64,000 bases of DNA from Chondrus crispus (Eukaryota > Rhodophyta > Florideophyceae > Gigartinales > Gigartinaceae): positions 1 through 64,000 of the forward strand of contig NW_005179265.1 in the NCBI RefSeq assembly GCF_000350225.1, written 5' to 3'. The notes below the pieces were generated by a model, which did not search any database, was not told the DNA's origin, and worked only from the letters and a program-made list of their open reading frames with translations. Shown here in pieces: positions 1 to 11,375 of this stretch. The position numbers and the translations under genes are program-made. Position 1 is the stretch's first letter. Each line of letters starts with the position of its first letter.

Positions 1-471
1 TTTATTCAATGTCCTTTTGAGCGAATGCTATCTCAGAGAACGTATGTCTGAACGTATGTCTGAATGTATGTTTTCAGGGGAGATACAGACAACATTTACT
101 GTGCCACTGTGCTCCCTTCTCAGCTGGTCTCTTGCATGACTCTATATTCCGCCAACGCTACCCTAAGGGTACCTGCACCCGTCGTTGTTGTAGCATTGGA
201 CATGATTACGTTATGTTAGCGTCGCGCCGTTGCCTTACTGAGAAGTGGTTGTATCACGTCACCGAAGCGTCTAGAGAAGGACCTTGAGCCTCGATCCTCT
301 CTAGATATTTCTGTCCGTCGGTACAGTAGCCACTTTTGCAATTTGCCCCTCGCTTGTGTTTTTTCGTCCTTGTCCTTCGCTAAGCTTCCTCTCTTGCTCT
401 CGTGACCGGATTTGAACTCATGTTCTTTTTCCGGAATGTGTCGCATTGCACACGACTCTTGCTTTAAAGTA

Positions 472-522
472 CTGTTGCGCTGTTGCGCTGTTGCGCTGCG
501 CTGTTGCGCTGTTGCGCTGCTC
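472..522. repeat. Tandem 8-mer repeat (TTGCGCTG)n
   Basis: About six imperfect copies of TTGCGCTG lie in a row, with one shortened unit in the middle. It is a simple microsatellite-like repeat with no coding role that I can see. Confidence 0.8.
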
Positions 523-552
523 TGTACTGTATGCTACATTTCTGTTGTTACA

Positions 553-580
553 GTGTACAGGACAGGACAGGACAGGACAG
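553..580. repeat. Tandem 5-mer repeat (ACAGG)n
   Basis: About five copies of ACAGG run together, ending in ACAGTACT. It is a short microsatellite 30 bp after the TTGCGCTG repeat. Confidence 0.8.
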
Positions 581-2566
581 TACTTGTAACCTGTATTTGC
601 ACTGTATCTTCGGTGTAGAGCTGCATCTTTCTGCACGCCTCGATGGGATGCACCAAGGCGGAGAAATTCATTTTTTTGCTCCGGGCCGCGACTCATAAAA
701 CCCCCTCATGCAAAAGACCCAAAAGTTAGACCTGCGGCCGACGGAGTTGGGCAGAGGATACCCTTTGAAGGGTATCTGCTTATTAAATCGGGTACCCAAG
801 AAGCAACACTGCAACTGCCACCGGAATCACCCCATCCCATTGGTTGAATCATAGCAACCACTTGTGAATCCGCTGTAACGTGAGTACGTTTTCCGGAACA
901 CATGGAAATCACTTTGCAAAACTTTGCACCGTCATCTTGACCCCATCTTTCCAAGGCACCACGCCTCGAATCATACATAAATCCGTGTTTACTTCGTACA
1001 GTATACTTGTGTATCATACCATCACATCCGCAACAACTCATTTTCCTAAATTTCTCCACGAAACAGAAATAGAATTAAATTCTACAGTATTAATTTATCT
1101 TGCGACACACTCGTCCGCTGCAGTCGCACAACACAATGCACTACTACAGTACACACACATAACCACCTGCTTCTCTCAACCATAACCCCTTTGCACATTG
1201 GAGCACTTATGACCCCTCACAAATAATACCACTCCCTCTCAAAAAATAATCCCTCATGTCTATATTTACGTCGAGCATGCCCCCCACCCCCACCACATCA
1301 CGTCTATGAATTTGCAACAAAGACATCGCCTACCGTATTGCCATAGAGGGATACTTCTATTTCCTTCCAATCTTGTTTCATAAGCAGCCACCGCTTTGTA
1401 TTGTCATGCCTCTTCTCCGAGACCAACCTTTCTCTCTTGTACGCCATCTTCGTCAGGCAGCGCAAATGCAACACATTCACTCCCATCTACATTTATTTGC
1501 AATCGATGCACATTCACACCCGCTACACATGATCGAATCCAAAACACCCAAAAAGTCGCATGAGACCAACTCAACCCAAAACCCCCACACGTACACTCGA
1601 TGCTTCAATGTGACAGGTTACATTTCATCTTCACGTTCTCCCATTTTAAGGACAACCCCTTCTCTTTTATTACCCCATTCTCCCTCGAATAGACCCAATA
1701 AATCTCACACCCACGCAATACGTGTTTGCTTCGGAACTGCACTACGCTACTTTGCCTTAAGCATTCCAGTCCTCACAGAAAAATGACAACTATCTTATGA
1801 GACGAAACAGAGTCCTGCTGCTATCCCGTTCATGTGCCACACCACTCGATTTCCGAGTCCCTGCTGTTTTTCTTCAAGAGACTCGCAAGATCTTCACCCC
1901 GCATCCCCTTTTTGCGTGTGTTTCCGCCCCAGTCTTGTCCTGCCCCCTTAAATGCAAATTGTATGAATATTCATCTGCTGTGTACGACGAGAAGCACGCA
2001 AATTACTCTTTCGAAATGCTCGTCGTGTCGCATGCCGTATCAGAAATAGCCACTCAAAATCTCACCACTGTGTCACACCCTGCAACAAATTGACCTGCTT
2101 TCCTTGCTGCATTCGAGATACCAAAATGGAGGCTTTTGTTTTCTACATTCGAGTGTCGAGGCTCGTCTCACAGTCCTACACAATCTACATTACACATTAT
2201 GTTCTTGTTTCTTTCGGCCTACAAAAAAAAAAAATAAATACAATGTGCAATGTTTGACGCCGGCGGCCACATGCATTCTTGTCCTCTCCGCCAATAAATC
2301 TTGCTGCTGCTTCAACCATTCTGTGATCCACTAAAAATATCCAGTTCTTTCAGGCTATGTTAAGAGAATGATCCGATTGCTGAAGGTACTTTGTCGAAAA
2401 CAATCACTATTTCCGTCTCCCTCAAAGAGTCTTTTCAAGTCTTTGCGAGACTATATTCTCTGTATGAACGTCTCGAGCAACAAGGACATATCTTTTTAGT
2501 TCTGCGTACTTCCCTTACTTTTTTGAGAACAATTACCATTGCCAAGAGAAGAGAATACCATTTCTC

Positions 2567-3686
2567 ATGCGACAATATGTGCACTCAACTGCGAAGCGGT
2601 CATTCATACTCCTTTTCATTTGCCTACCGTGGTGTCGAAGCGCGAAAATTGCGACGAATCATGGAAAACGAGGACCAAAGTTTAATATGATGCCGAGGAT
2701 TGTTGGTGGTAGACCAGAAATGGATCCTGCAATTTTCATGTGGCAAGCATTATTCTTAAAGAAAGGTATGATCCTGGACGATCATTCTTATCCAAAAAAA
2801 GAAGGGAGTAGTGGATCCCATTCGCCCTCCATGCCCTGTCGGATAGAATCATTGTCTAACCTGTTTAGTTCTTTATCATGAACATTGGGAATCTCCAGGT
2901 AGAGTTGTTTGCGGAGGGTCTGTCGTGAGTCACAACAAAGTACTCACTGCGGCTCATTGCGACGTGGAAGAGCTGAACAACGACCACGATCTCAGAATAG
3001 GAGGCGAATTTGTCAATGATGGGGCAAAATTTCCTATCGTAAATACTTATCGCCATGAAAACTATACGAGGGGCCCAGGAAACACTCCAGTCAACGATTT
3101 GATGATTGTCGAGTTTCACAATTCAGTGGAAAAATTAGGAAAGTGGGCACCTGAACGGAACAGTGATCCTCATCTTCCGTCTGAGAATGCTTCGCTAAAG
3201 GCAAGCGGATACGGGCGCCTCGGCATGGACGAGTTGCTTCCAGGCCATCTCCATTCCGTTGAACTACCAGTAGTGCCGAACGATTATTGCGTTCTTTCTT
3301 ATCCTTTCATAAAACGCGACAAGAGCATATGCGCTGGAAATGAAATGTTCGACAGTTGCCAAGGAGATTCTGGCGGTCCCCTGTGGACAAGATCAAAAAG
3401 CAATAGCAGCCAAATCCTTCTAATAGGAATAGTTTCTTTTGGATATGGTTGCGCTGCACCGAAGGCACCTGGCGTGTATGTACGAGTATCGGGATATTAT
3501 GAGTGGATTGAACGGGTGTTAAACCTTCCCGAAACAGACTACGTTGCACCAAATAATACTATTTGGAAAACCATTTTGTCTGTTGGAGCTGGAATATTAA
3601 CCGGACTAATTCTAGCCGCAATTGTCATATATTTTCTATGCCCATCGCGAAAAGAGCAAAAAGATAAATTTCAGTCGGGTCAGTGA
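2567..3686 (+). CDS. Trypsin-like serine protease, membrane-anchored (two exons)
   Basis: S1-family serine endopeptidase, read as exons 2567-2765 and 2869-3686, giving 338 aa. Residues 12-23 are a hydrophobic segment that could be a signal peptide. The activation site RIVGG is at 44-48, and the catalytic triad is His96 (TAAHC), Asp143 (NDLMIV) and Ser234 (GDSGGP). Asp228, six residues before the serine, predicts cleavage after Arg or Lys. A single transmembrane helix at about 302-323 is followed by a short basic tail, so the protease domain should face outside or the lumen. The start is the first ATG that puts the hydrophobic segment near the N-terminus. Exon joining restores an intact VLYHEHW to CGGS segment in frame. 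A paralogue follows 261 bp downstream on the same strand. The family is certain; substrate and pathway are unknown. Confidence 0.9.
2766..2868 (+). other. Intron of the first serine protease gene
   Basis: A 103-bp GT-AG intron. The donor is G/GTATGA after the codons for LFLKK and the acceptor is TTTAG. A CTAAC-like branch site lies about 10 bases before the acceptor. Removing it keeps frame and gives the expected trypsin spacing between IVGG and the catalytic His. It is the only host intron I can support in the window. Confidence 0.85.
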
Positions 3687-3947
3687 AAATTTATATTCCT
3701 TGTTCTGTGTTTTCTACCGTCGGTAGCACGATGAGATGAAAAACGCTGACAAAACAGCGCCCGGTCTTCATCTTTCATATTAAGAAAATCAAGCAATGAA
3801 TCCATCTTGACGTCGATATATCCCTTTCTCGAAGGGTCTTGTTCGAGCAGCAAAAGAGTGCGCAGATTTCGAAATTCTCTCATCGTCGTCTTGTGTTTTC
3901 TAATAGGCTTCAATGTGCTCATACGCATATACAGAAGAAAAGAAGAT

Positions 3948-5474
3948 ATGGGATTCGTGATGTGGAATCGCGTTGCTTTCTTCACTCTAATTCTGACAAG
4001 TTTTGGAACCAAAGGCATTCCGATTGAAACAGACTTTGTCCTTTCGCAGGAGATACCCATAGAAGGAACTAACATGGCGAACGAGTCACGCTTGCTTTCG
4101 ACAACACGAGTAGATCCATTGGTGTTCCAAAAGTCTAAATGTATGTCTTCTGCAAGCATTCCAATATATTCATCTCCTGCTGTCACATGTCCATGCTTCC
4201 TGCGATATGTTATCGGGTCAGATGACCCTACAACCTGGGATGTATTTTTCGTTCCACAACAATCGTACAACAGTTGGAAGGAGAAAGACTACACAGGCGA
4301 TCCTGGAAATGTAGTTGAGAAATACAGCATTCGCAAGCAGAAGACAGGTGGAAAAAACTCATTCCTTAGAACCCCCGATGTGAATGTGTTTATCGATGGA
4401 GAATATGTTGTTGCAATTCGCACCAATACGATTGAGAAACGCTGTTTCAACAGCCGTGATGAAAATTCTATTAGTTCTTCTCTGGTATTTGAAAGTATGC
4501 CAAAGGCATGTGAGATGCCAACTGAGAGCACAGATCAACGCATTGTAGGAGGCACCCCCGTTAATGTATCGAATGCTCCAGATCTATTTAAGTGGATGGC
4601 GTTGATATGGCAGTCAAATGAACAGCCAGTGTGCGGAGGAGCGCAGATTGCACCGGGCTACATCGTGACTGCCGCACACTGCAACGTGCACCTCAGCGTG
4701 TCTTCATATCAAATAAAAATCGGAACTTTGCAGGCCGATAAGGGAAAAGCATTCGAGATTTCGAGAGCATTCACACATCCAAAGTATCAGCAGCTAACCA
4801 CAAAAGAAGCATTTTCTGACATTGCAATCCTTGAGTTGAAAGACCCTGATGCTGAAATGTCGGATTCTACAATCGATTGGAACTGGAAGGAGACAATTCC
4901 GAGAGCTGGAGAATATGTTACAGCTGCTGGATTCGGATACATTTCTGAGGGTTGGAACGCGCTTCCAGATCCCAATAGACTATTGCGAGTGGATGTGCCT
5001 GTTGTGAGCCGACCAGAATGCAAGAATAGATATGAGAATGTGGATGGGTCTGTTCACATCTGCGCAGGCCGTGAGGAAGGGAATTGCGACAGTTGTCAGG
5101 CGGACAGCGGAGGCCCATTGCGTTACATCGAAACTTTGGAGAACGGGTCTAGTCGCCAATTGCTCGTTGGAATTGTCTCGTTTGGTAGTGGATGCGCGCA
5201 AAGTCGCAGTCCGGGCGTATACACCAGAGTGTCGGCATACGCGGCGTGGATAAACAAAACACTAATCACTGCAAGGGCCACGAAAAAAGAGACAGGTTTT
5301 TTGAAAAATACAGTAGCGGTTGCGGGTGTGAGCACTGGGGCTGTTGTTGTTCTGATAGTTCTCGTCGTGATTTTAGCGATATTTATCAAACGGAGAAGGG
5401 CTTCAGGTCGTGCACAAGTCGTTAACGGCGATGAAGGTAGTGATATCCCCAGTACATCTGGAATTTCGCAGTAG
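3948..5474 (+). CDS. Trypsin-like serine protease with long N-terminal region and membrane anchor
   Basis: S1-family peptidase of 508 aa in a single exon. The first ATG that gives a good signal peptide (residues 1-23, FFTLILTSFG core) is at 3948; the open frame extends 141 bases upstream but holds no earlier ATG. Residues 24-197 are an extra N-terminal region with several Cys that I do not recognise and that the upstream paralogue lacks. RIVGG is at 198-202. The triad is His244, Asp291 and Ser387, with Asp381 again predicting Arg/Lys specificity. The usual GDSGG is ADSGG here (Ala385), so the oxyanion-hole glycine is replaced. A transmembrane helix at about 454-480 is followed by KRRR and a short cytoplasmic tail. 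The pair is probably a tandem duplication that has diverged. Confidence 0.9.
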   Translation: MGFVMWNRVAFFTLILTSFGTKGIPIETDFVLSQEIPIEGTNMANESRLLSTTRVDPLVFQKSKCMSSASIPIYSSPAVTCPCFLRYVIGSDDPTTWDVFFVPQQSYNSWKEKDYTGDPGNVVEKYSIRKQKTGGKNSFLRTPDVNVFIDGEYVVAIRTNTIEKRCFNSRDENSISSSLVFESMPKACEMPTESTDQRIVGGTPVNVSNAPDLFKWMALIWQSNEQPVCGGAQIAPGYIVTAAHCNVHLSVSSYQIKIGTLQADKGKAFEISRAFTHPKYQQLTTKEAFSDIAILELKDPDAEMSDSTIDWNWKETIPRAGEYVTAAGFGYISEGWNALPDPNRLLRVDVPVVSRPECKNRYENVDGSVHICAGREEGNCDSCQADSGGPLRYIETLENGSSRQLLVGIVSFGSGCAQSRSPGVYTRVSAYAAWINKTLITARATKKETGFLKNTVAVAGVSTGAVVVLIVLVVILAIFIKRRRASGRAQVVNGDEGSDIPSTSGISQ

Positions 5475-6235
5475 GGTACATAACATAAGTTGTTGGCTTT
5501 TAGCCATAGTCGATATGTAGAACATCATCTTTCTGAACTACCCATGGATAGTTTGGTTTATTTTTTGGGTCACTTTTGTTTTTTTGTATGTGGCATCATC
5601 TATGTCGCAGTGCGTTATATTCCTGAATCTGCAATCATACGTGATGTAAAGACGGGGCAAAAGATCTATGAAGGGTCTTGCGTTGCCCTACCGCACTCCT
5701 TACAGAAAATCATAAACGGTTAGAAGAGTCCCCTGGAGGCTTCATGAATGTTTATAGATTGACTCTTCGAACAACCTATGCGGGTGTCGCAAAAATAGAA
5801 AATAAAGGGAACAAAAAAGGGTTAACCGGCAGGACCGGGCGAAAGAAGGGAATCGCGTTTTTACTGTTGTGTTGTTTTTTCCTTCTTGCTTGTCTTCTGG
5901 CAGCTAGTCTGCCTCGACTCCTCCTTTATTTATACTACTTCAGCCAGGTGCATTCTCCTCTCCTTATGTTATGTTTTGCACTATCGAAAAATTTTGTAGG
6001 AGAGGATGCACTGCATGTTGACAGCTGAGATTATTAAAATGCTCCCGTTTTTGTGCACTACAATAATTGCGTTGAGGTGCATTTTATTCGTACTGTATGC
6101 GTCACCGTCCTACGATAATTTTCCCGCAGCGGGGCATTTTAGTTCAATGCTATGCAGTATGCCGTACACTTATACCTGCAGTTTAGGAGCAAGGCTTTTT
6201 AGAAGTGGTGAACGGTCGATTCCAGCTCGGTTTTC
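5475..6235. other. Intergenic stretch after the proteases
   Basis: This is the likely 3' untranslated region of the second protease followed by AT-rich spacer. Short frames are present but none shows a domain or a codon pattern worth calling. Nothing else was recognised. Confidence 0.5.
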
Positions 6236-6284
6236 AAGGCATCCACATCAGCCCTCACCTCTTGAGGGCTGATGTGGGTGCCTT
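6236..6284. repeat. Inverted repeat forming a 22-bp hairpin
   Basis: Arms at 6236-6257 (AAGGCATCCACATCAGCCCTCA) and 6263-6284 pair along all 22 positions, with one T.G wobble and a 5-base loop (CCTCT). It sits 80 bp before the insertion point of element G1 and belongs to the host flank, not to G1. It could be a small palindromic repeat or a hairpin RNA precursor; there is no run of T after it. Confidence 0.75.
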
Positions 6285-6364
6285 GCAAAGGAGTCACAAC
6301 CTCTCTCTGAACGGAGAATGAGGTGGGCATCTGTTCTGTCTATCTCGGCTTAAAGATAGACATG

Positions 6365-6556
6365 TGTGACACGTGGTTGGGACCGGTGTAAGTAATTGGA
6401 AGTTTAAGTTAGTAATTGTAGACCGCGCGCAAAAAGAGTATAAATGCGGTGGTTTTCGGTCGTCCTGTACGGACGAGACGAGAGAGACACATCACATCAC
6501 AAAAAAACCACACACGGGTAAGACACGGGACGACGTACCCCGTTTTCACCCTAACA
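6365..6556 (+). repeat. 5' LTR of G1
   Basis: A 192-bp LTR starting TGTGACACGTGG and ending CCCTAACA. A TATA box (TATAAAT) is at 6439-6445. The primer-binding site starts directly at 6557 with TGGTACTCTTG. The gag ATG at 6556 overlaps the last base of the LTR. Confidence 0.93.
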
Positions 6557-9500
6557 TGGTACTCTTGTGGAGGGCCGACGCCAACAGTCAGGCGGGTCCC
6601 GCTTCCCTGGTGTTCGATGGTAAGCACGAGGCGGATGTCGCCAAGTTCTTCTTTGTCTACGAAAACGTCGTAATGAAAGGCAAGTCCGACGAAGACAAAG
6701 CCGGAGAGCTACTGTGCTACCTGCAAGGGGAGGCTTTCGACTACTACTATGAAACATACAGCCAAGACGGTGGACTGAACGAGGCGGCCAGCGACTACCA
6801 AGCCGTCAAGAAGGCATTGCTCGACCGTTTGGAGTCAGTCCCTGAACCGGAAGAAAACATCAGGCTCGCAGTCGCGAGTAGGTTGGACGGCAACGACGTG
6901 CTCGCGTCGTTAAACGCGATGGATCTCCGCTTCGATAAAGCAGCTTTCAACCCCGAAGCCAAGTTCGGACTACTCCGGAACGCGGTCATGGAGCACACCG
7001 ACGTGTCACAGTTCGTCTTGTATAGGGCACCTACCTCGTACGGGGAGCTGAAGAAGGCCGTTAAGGACTTCGTGTCTGGCCGCAAAGCCTTTATGGCTGC
7101 ACACAATGCTAGGCAAACTCAGCCTCCGGCGCCTAGGCGCATTCTACAGAGACCGGAAACACGCCAGGAGCCGGACAAGATCGAAAAGAAAGTGGACGTG
7201 CTGGCAGAACGGCTAGCAGAACTTTCTTTGTTGGTAAAGAAGAATCAGACAGCAGATCAAGGTGGCCAGGTCCGAACCTGCTCATTGTGCAAGGAACCGG
7301 GGCATGGGGCCAGCCGATGCCCTTCTAATCCGCGCCGAGACACTCGTTGTTCGAATTGTGGGAAGCTTGGTCATGAAAAGGAGACGTGCTGGACCAGGCT
7401 TAGAACGGCACTGCCGAGGGCAGGAGCCACGACTCAGTCCACAGCACCTGCGACAGAAAGTGCAGGGAATGCCCAGGTCACCTATATTGACGAGGCAAAC
7501 GACGGAGAAGTCGTGGCCGTCACTAAGAGAAACGCAGACGGGGAACCTCTTCCCAAGCAGCACAAAACGCGGGAGGAGGTGTCCATTCCCAGGCTTTTGA
7601 ACCCGTCTGTACCATTCGAGATGCAAAAGAGGGCTCTGCCACTTCAGGCGGGGCCAAGGAGGTCCCACCAGAGGAAGAAAGCGAAGAAAGTGACCAGAAA
7701 AGCATCCCTCCAGGAGTATGTGAGGAAGTATAATGTCGTTTCGGAGCTTGCAAACGCATCTTCCGGACTCACTTTCGGACAGCTTGTTCGCGGCGATGCG
7801 GAAGTCGCGAAGAAGGAGATAGGCCGCTTGTTTGCGAAACAAAGAGTCCGTGGTCGTGCTTTCGCAGGTCACGCCGATACGAAGTCTCGAAGGCTGCGGC
7901 TGGTAACTGTGAAGGTTTATGGGACGGAAGCTCAAGCCCTGTTAGATTCTGGGGCCGTACCGAACATAATCTCGCCAAAGTTGGCGTCTAAGCTTTGCCT
8001 CTCCCCGCAACCGACTGAGAAGCATATCACGGTGGCAGATGGTGCTAATGCGCCCTGCCTGGGATCGCTTCATCAGATACCAACATCGTTTGGTGAACTT
8101 ATCGTGAAGTTGGACTTCTTAGTCGTGAAAGGATCGCCGTTCGACCTGATCATAGGGCTTCCGACCCTTGAGGGACTACAGGCATGCATCGATCTTGGTA
8201 AGCAACATGTGCAGATGACAGTAGGTGAGAATACCACCAGACTAGGCCTCAACATGGATGTGGAACACGTTTCACGGAGTGCGGCCTCAACTGATAGTGA
8301 GGATTTCACCTCCGACTCTGAGGCTGTACCTGGCTCGTCTACGACAAGCGACAATGAATTTGTCTTGGCGACTCTTGACCAACCACCATTTGAACCTGAT
8401 TTGGGACTCACCAAGCTACCGGATGGAGTCGAATATGAATTGGATGGGGTTCCTGATCTAGTGAAAGAGGGCCTAAAGTCTGACTCGGAAAACGCGAAAG
8501 AAGATGGCAGAGTAGATGAACAAGGCCCGGAACGGCTTCAAGTAGCCCTTCTCAGGGAGAAATTGCGCCACCTGGCTTTCGAGGCCAGGGAGAGCATTGT
8601 GAATTCTATCCAGAACTCAGGGATCGTAGCTTGGTCACTCGACGATTTAAGACCGGCAGATGTTCCGGTGTCTCACTCGTTTGAGCTAGAAGATCCAAGC
8701 CCCATTACCCACGCTGCACGCAGGCTTCCGCCACGCCACAATGAAGTGGTACGTGAGGAGCTTCGTAAGATGTTGGAGGCAGGAATAATTACCCCTTCCA
8801 TTTCGGCCTGGTCCTTTCCTATCGTTATCGCATCGAAGAAAGACGGAAAACCCAGGTTCTGTGTAGATTACCGCACCCTCAATCGCAAAATGAAAGCCGA
8901 TCGTTGGCCCTTGCCAAAGATCGAGGAGATCTTCGATGATTTAGAGGGGAGCTCGGTCTTCACAACGCTTGACTTGTTCTCGGGGTATTGGCAAGTCCGG
9001 ATGGCTGAGAACTGCAAAGAGAAGACGACTTTCGTCTGCCGTTTTGGGACGTTTCAGTTCGAGGTGATGCCGTTCGGGTTAATGAACGCCCCCTCTACGT
9101 TCCAAAGGATGATGGACCAGCTTTTCCAAAGGCTTAGCTTCGTGAGGGTTTACTTAGACGACGTAGTCGTCTTCTCGAAGTCTGTTGAAGAGCACACTTC
9201 ACAGTTATGTGAAGTCTGCAAGGTGATTGCTACGAGCGGGCTGAAGCTTAAGATCTCAAAATGCAGCTTCGCACAGTCCCAAACGCGACTGCTTGGACAC
9301 ATAGTCACCGGAGATGGCGTCAAAGTGGACCCCGAAAAGGTCAGCTCCATTAAGAGGGAGAAGGAGCCGTCCAATGCGACAGGGCTTCGTAGCTTCCTTG
9401 GTCTGGCGGGATACTACCGCTGCTTCATTCCTAAGTTCGCCGAGATCTTTGCTCCGTTACATGAGGACACGTCTACTAAACGGACTTTTAAGTGGACGGC

Positions 9501-11252
9501 GGAGATGCAGGAGGCATTCGAGAAGCTTAAGCTCAAGTTAACCTCCCCGCCAGTCTTGGCGTTTCCGGACTTCGAACAACCTTTTGTCGTGGAGACTGAT
9601 GCATCCTCGGTCGCCGTCGGAGCTGTTATGGCCCAACGAAAAGAGGACAGGAAAGTCCACCCGATCCAGTACGCAAGTCGCACGATGACGTCAGCCGAGA
9701 GGAAGTATTCCGCCTGTGAGCGAGAGGCCCTGGCTGTGATCTTCGCTTTGAAGAAGTTCCGAGTTTACCTGCTTTCAACACAGAAGTTCACGCTAATAAC
9801 AGACCACCAAGCCCTGCAGTATGCCTTTAAGAAGAAAGACATTCACGGGAGGTTGGCAAGGTGGATGGACTTCCTAGCAGAATACGCATTCGAAATTAAG
9901 TACCGCCCGGGAGGAAAGAACTGTGCAGCTGACTTCCTGTCCCGCCGGAAAGCCAAGGGCGAGGATGGAGTCGACTCTGACGACGAGGGAGATCTTGTCT
10001 GCAGTGTTTCGGATCCTCTAGAGGCGCAAATGGAGTGGTATCCCCATCTTATTGACATTTCAAGGTACCTCGGGGGCATTGATATGAGGGAAGTGGATGT
10101 TCGTCGACGTCGGCTCAACCGCCGAAGCGCCAAACGTTTCATGGCTTGTAATGGACAACTGTTCCGTAGGACCAACAATGGATTACGCGCTATCCGCCTA
10201 TAGGGGCTCGCAGAAGGATCATTAGAGCCTTTCACGACGAAATAGGCCATTGCGATCTGCAAACGACGAAGAGATTCGTCTTGGACCGATATTGGTGGCC
10301 TGCCGTCCACCGAGACGTGAACGACTACGTTCGGGGTTGTGACGGTTGTCAGAAAGCCACACCAATTCCGAAGTACAAGACCACCCTTCGATTTCCCAGG
10401 ACTTCGTTATTTGATACATACTCTATCGATTTTGCAGGACCATTGCCTCGTACGCCCTCTGGAGGGAGGTACATCCTTATTGCCGTGGAGCACCTGACTG
10501 GCTGGCCGATTGCGAAGGCCACCGTCACCTCGACGGCAGAGGAGGTGCTGAAGTTCGTGAAAGAGGAGATAATCCACTGTTTTGGGTTACCACGTGTCGT
10601 TGTCTCGGACAACGCTACTTGTTTCACAGCGTCGGTCCTGAATACCTTCATGGCACGAAACGGGATTAAGTGGAAGACAGTGCTCGCCTATGCGCCTATG
10701 TCGAACGGACGGGCAGAGCGGATGGTCGGCACATTGAAGAGAGCAGTCCGTAAGATGATTCTCGGTGCCTCGCCTGCAATTGTTGAGTGGGACAATGCTC
10801 TACGTCAAGTCCTATATGGATACCGTCGCAGGAGGATGGCGGTGGGATTGTCCCCGTTCGAGCTGCTTTATGGGGTGTTGCCCAGGATGGCGCCTGGAGA
10901 CCAAGAGCCTCTCTTCGGAGTCTCCGAGATCCGCCACCGGCAAATGGAACTCCTGCAAGCCAGAGCGATGCGGGCAACAAGAATAATCGGGCGCAGAGCT
11001 GCAACCACATTAACAGACGGTCGCGAAGCAACTTTCAATGTGGGCGACGAAGTGTTGGTCGCAAAAGGGGCCGCCCTCGGGCCCATGCAGAAATGGCCTA
11101 TCGCTTTGTCAAAGTTCTATGGCCCATGCCGAGTTGCTCGTGCGCGCCATCCGCGGTACACTCTAGTGTCGCCGCATCAACGCTACTCGAGAAGGGAGAT
11201 ACATGCCAGAAGGCTGGTCCTCTACAGGAGGCAACCGTTGCACCTTCAGTGA
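6556..11252 (+). CDS. Gag-Pol region of G1
   Basis: A Ty3/gypsy polyprotein region. The gag capsid part is followed by two CCHC zinc knuckles (CSLCKEPGHGASRC and CSNCGKLGHEKETC, about 7279-7390). The aspartic protease has LLDSG near 7940. RT has FCVDY near 8860 and YLDD at 9151-9162. RNase H is at about 9590-9945. Integrase has its zinc-binding part near 10230-10360 and a DDE core with YSIDF, SDNATCF and NGRAER up to about 10720. The reading frame is open upstream through the LTR, but the ATG at 6556 is the sensible start. It lies convergent with the antisense ORF that begins 124 bp beyond its end. It looks nearly whole. Confidence 0.9.
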
Positions 11253-11375
11253 GGCAAATGACTAGGGATTTTTACGCTTTGAATTGAAAGATAGTGAAAT
11301 GCATATGAAGTGCTGATTGCTGCTACAAGTAGATAGAGAGTGGGTCATGGAGACAATGGGAATCACCAATGACCT

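Larger units (their letters stand above)
1..2566. other. Intergenic stretch, no gene recognised
   Basis: I see no coding region I can support here. Open frames are short and overlap on both strands, and none shows a known domain. The stretch from about 1100 to 2350 is rich in C, A and T on the plus strand. It could hold untranslated sequence of a gene to the left, or the promoter of the protease at 2567. Two simple repeats near 472-580 are listed separately. A minus-strand frame at 706-1059 (117 aa, several Cys) is the only one with a protein-like look, and I do not call it. Confidence 0.5.

Noticed and set aside
706-1059. Minus-strand 117-aa ORF with several Cys
   Set aside because: No recognised domain, and no neighbour, signal or codon pattern to support it; length is within chance for this base composition.
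1373-1786. Plus-strand 137-aa open frame
   Set aside because: Opens at a non-ATG codon, low complexity in His, Ser and Pro, no domain.
3807-3947. Possible N-terminal extension of the second protease
   Set aside because: No ATG in that part of the frame; the ATG at 3948 gives a proper signal peptide. A short upstream ATG near 3796 soon meets a stop.
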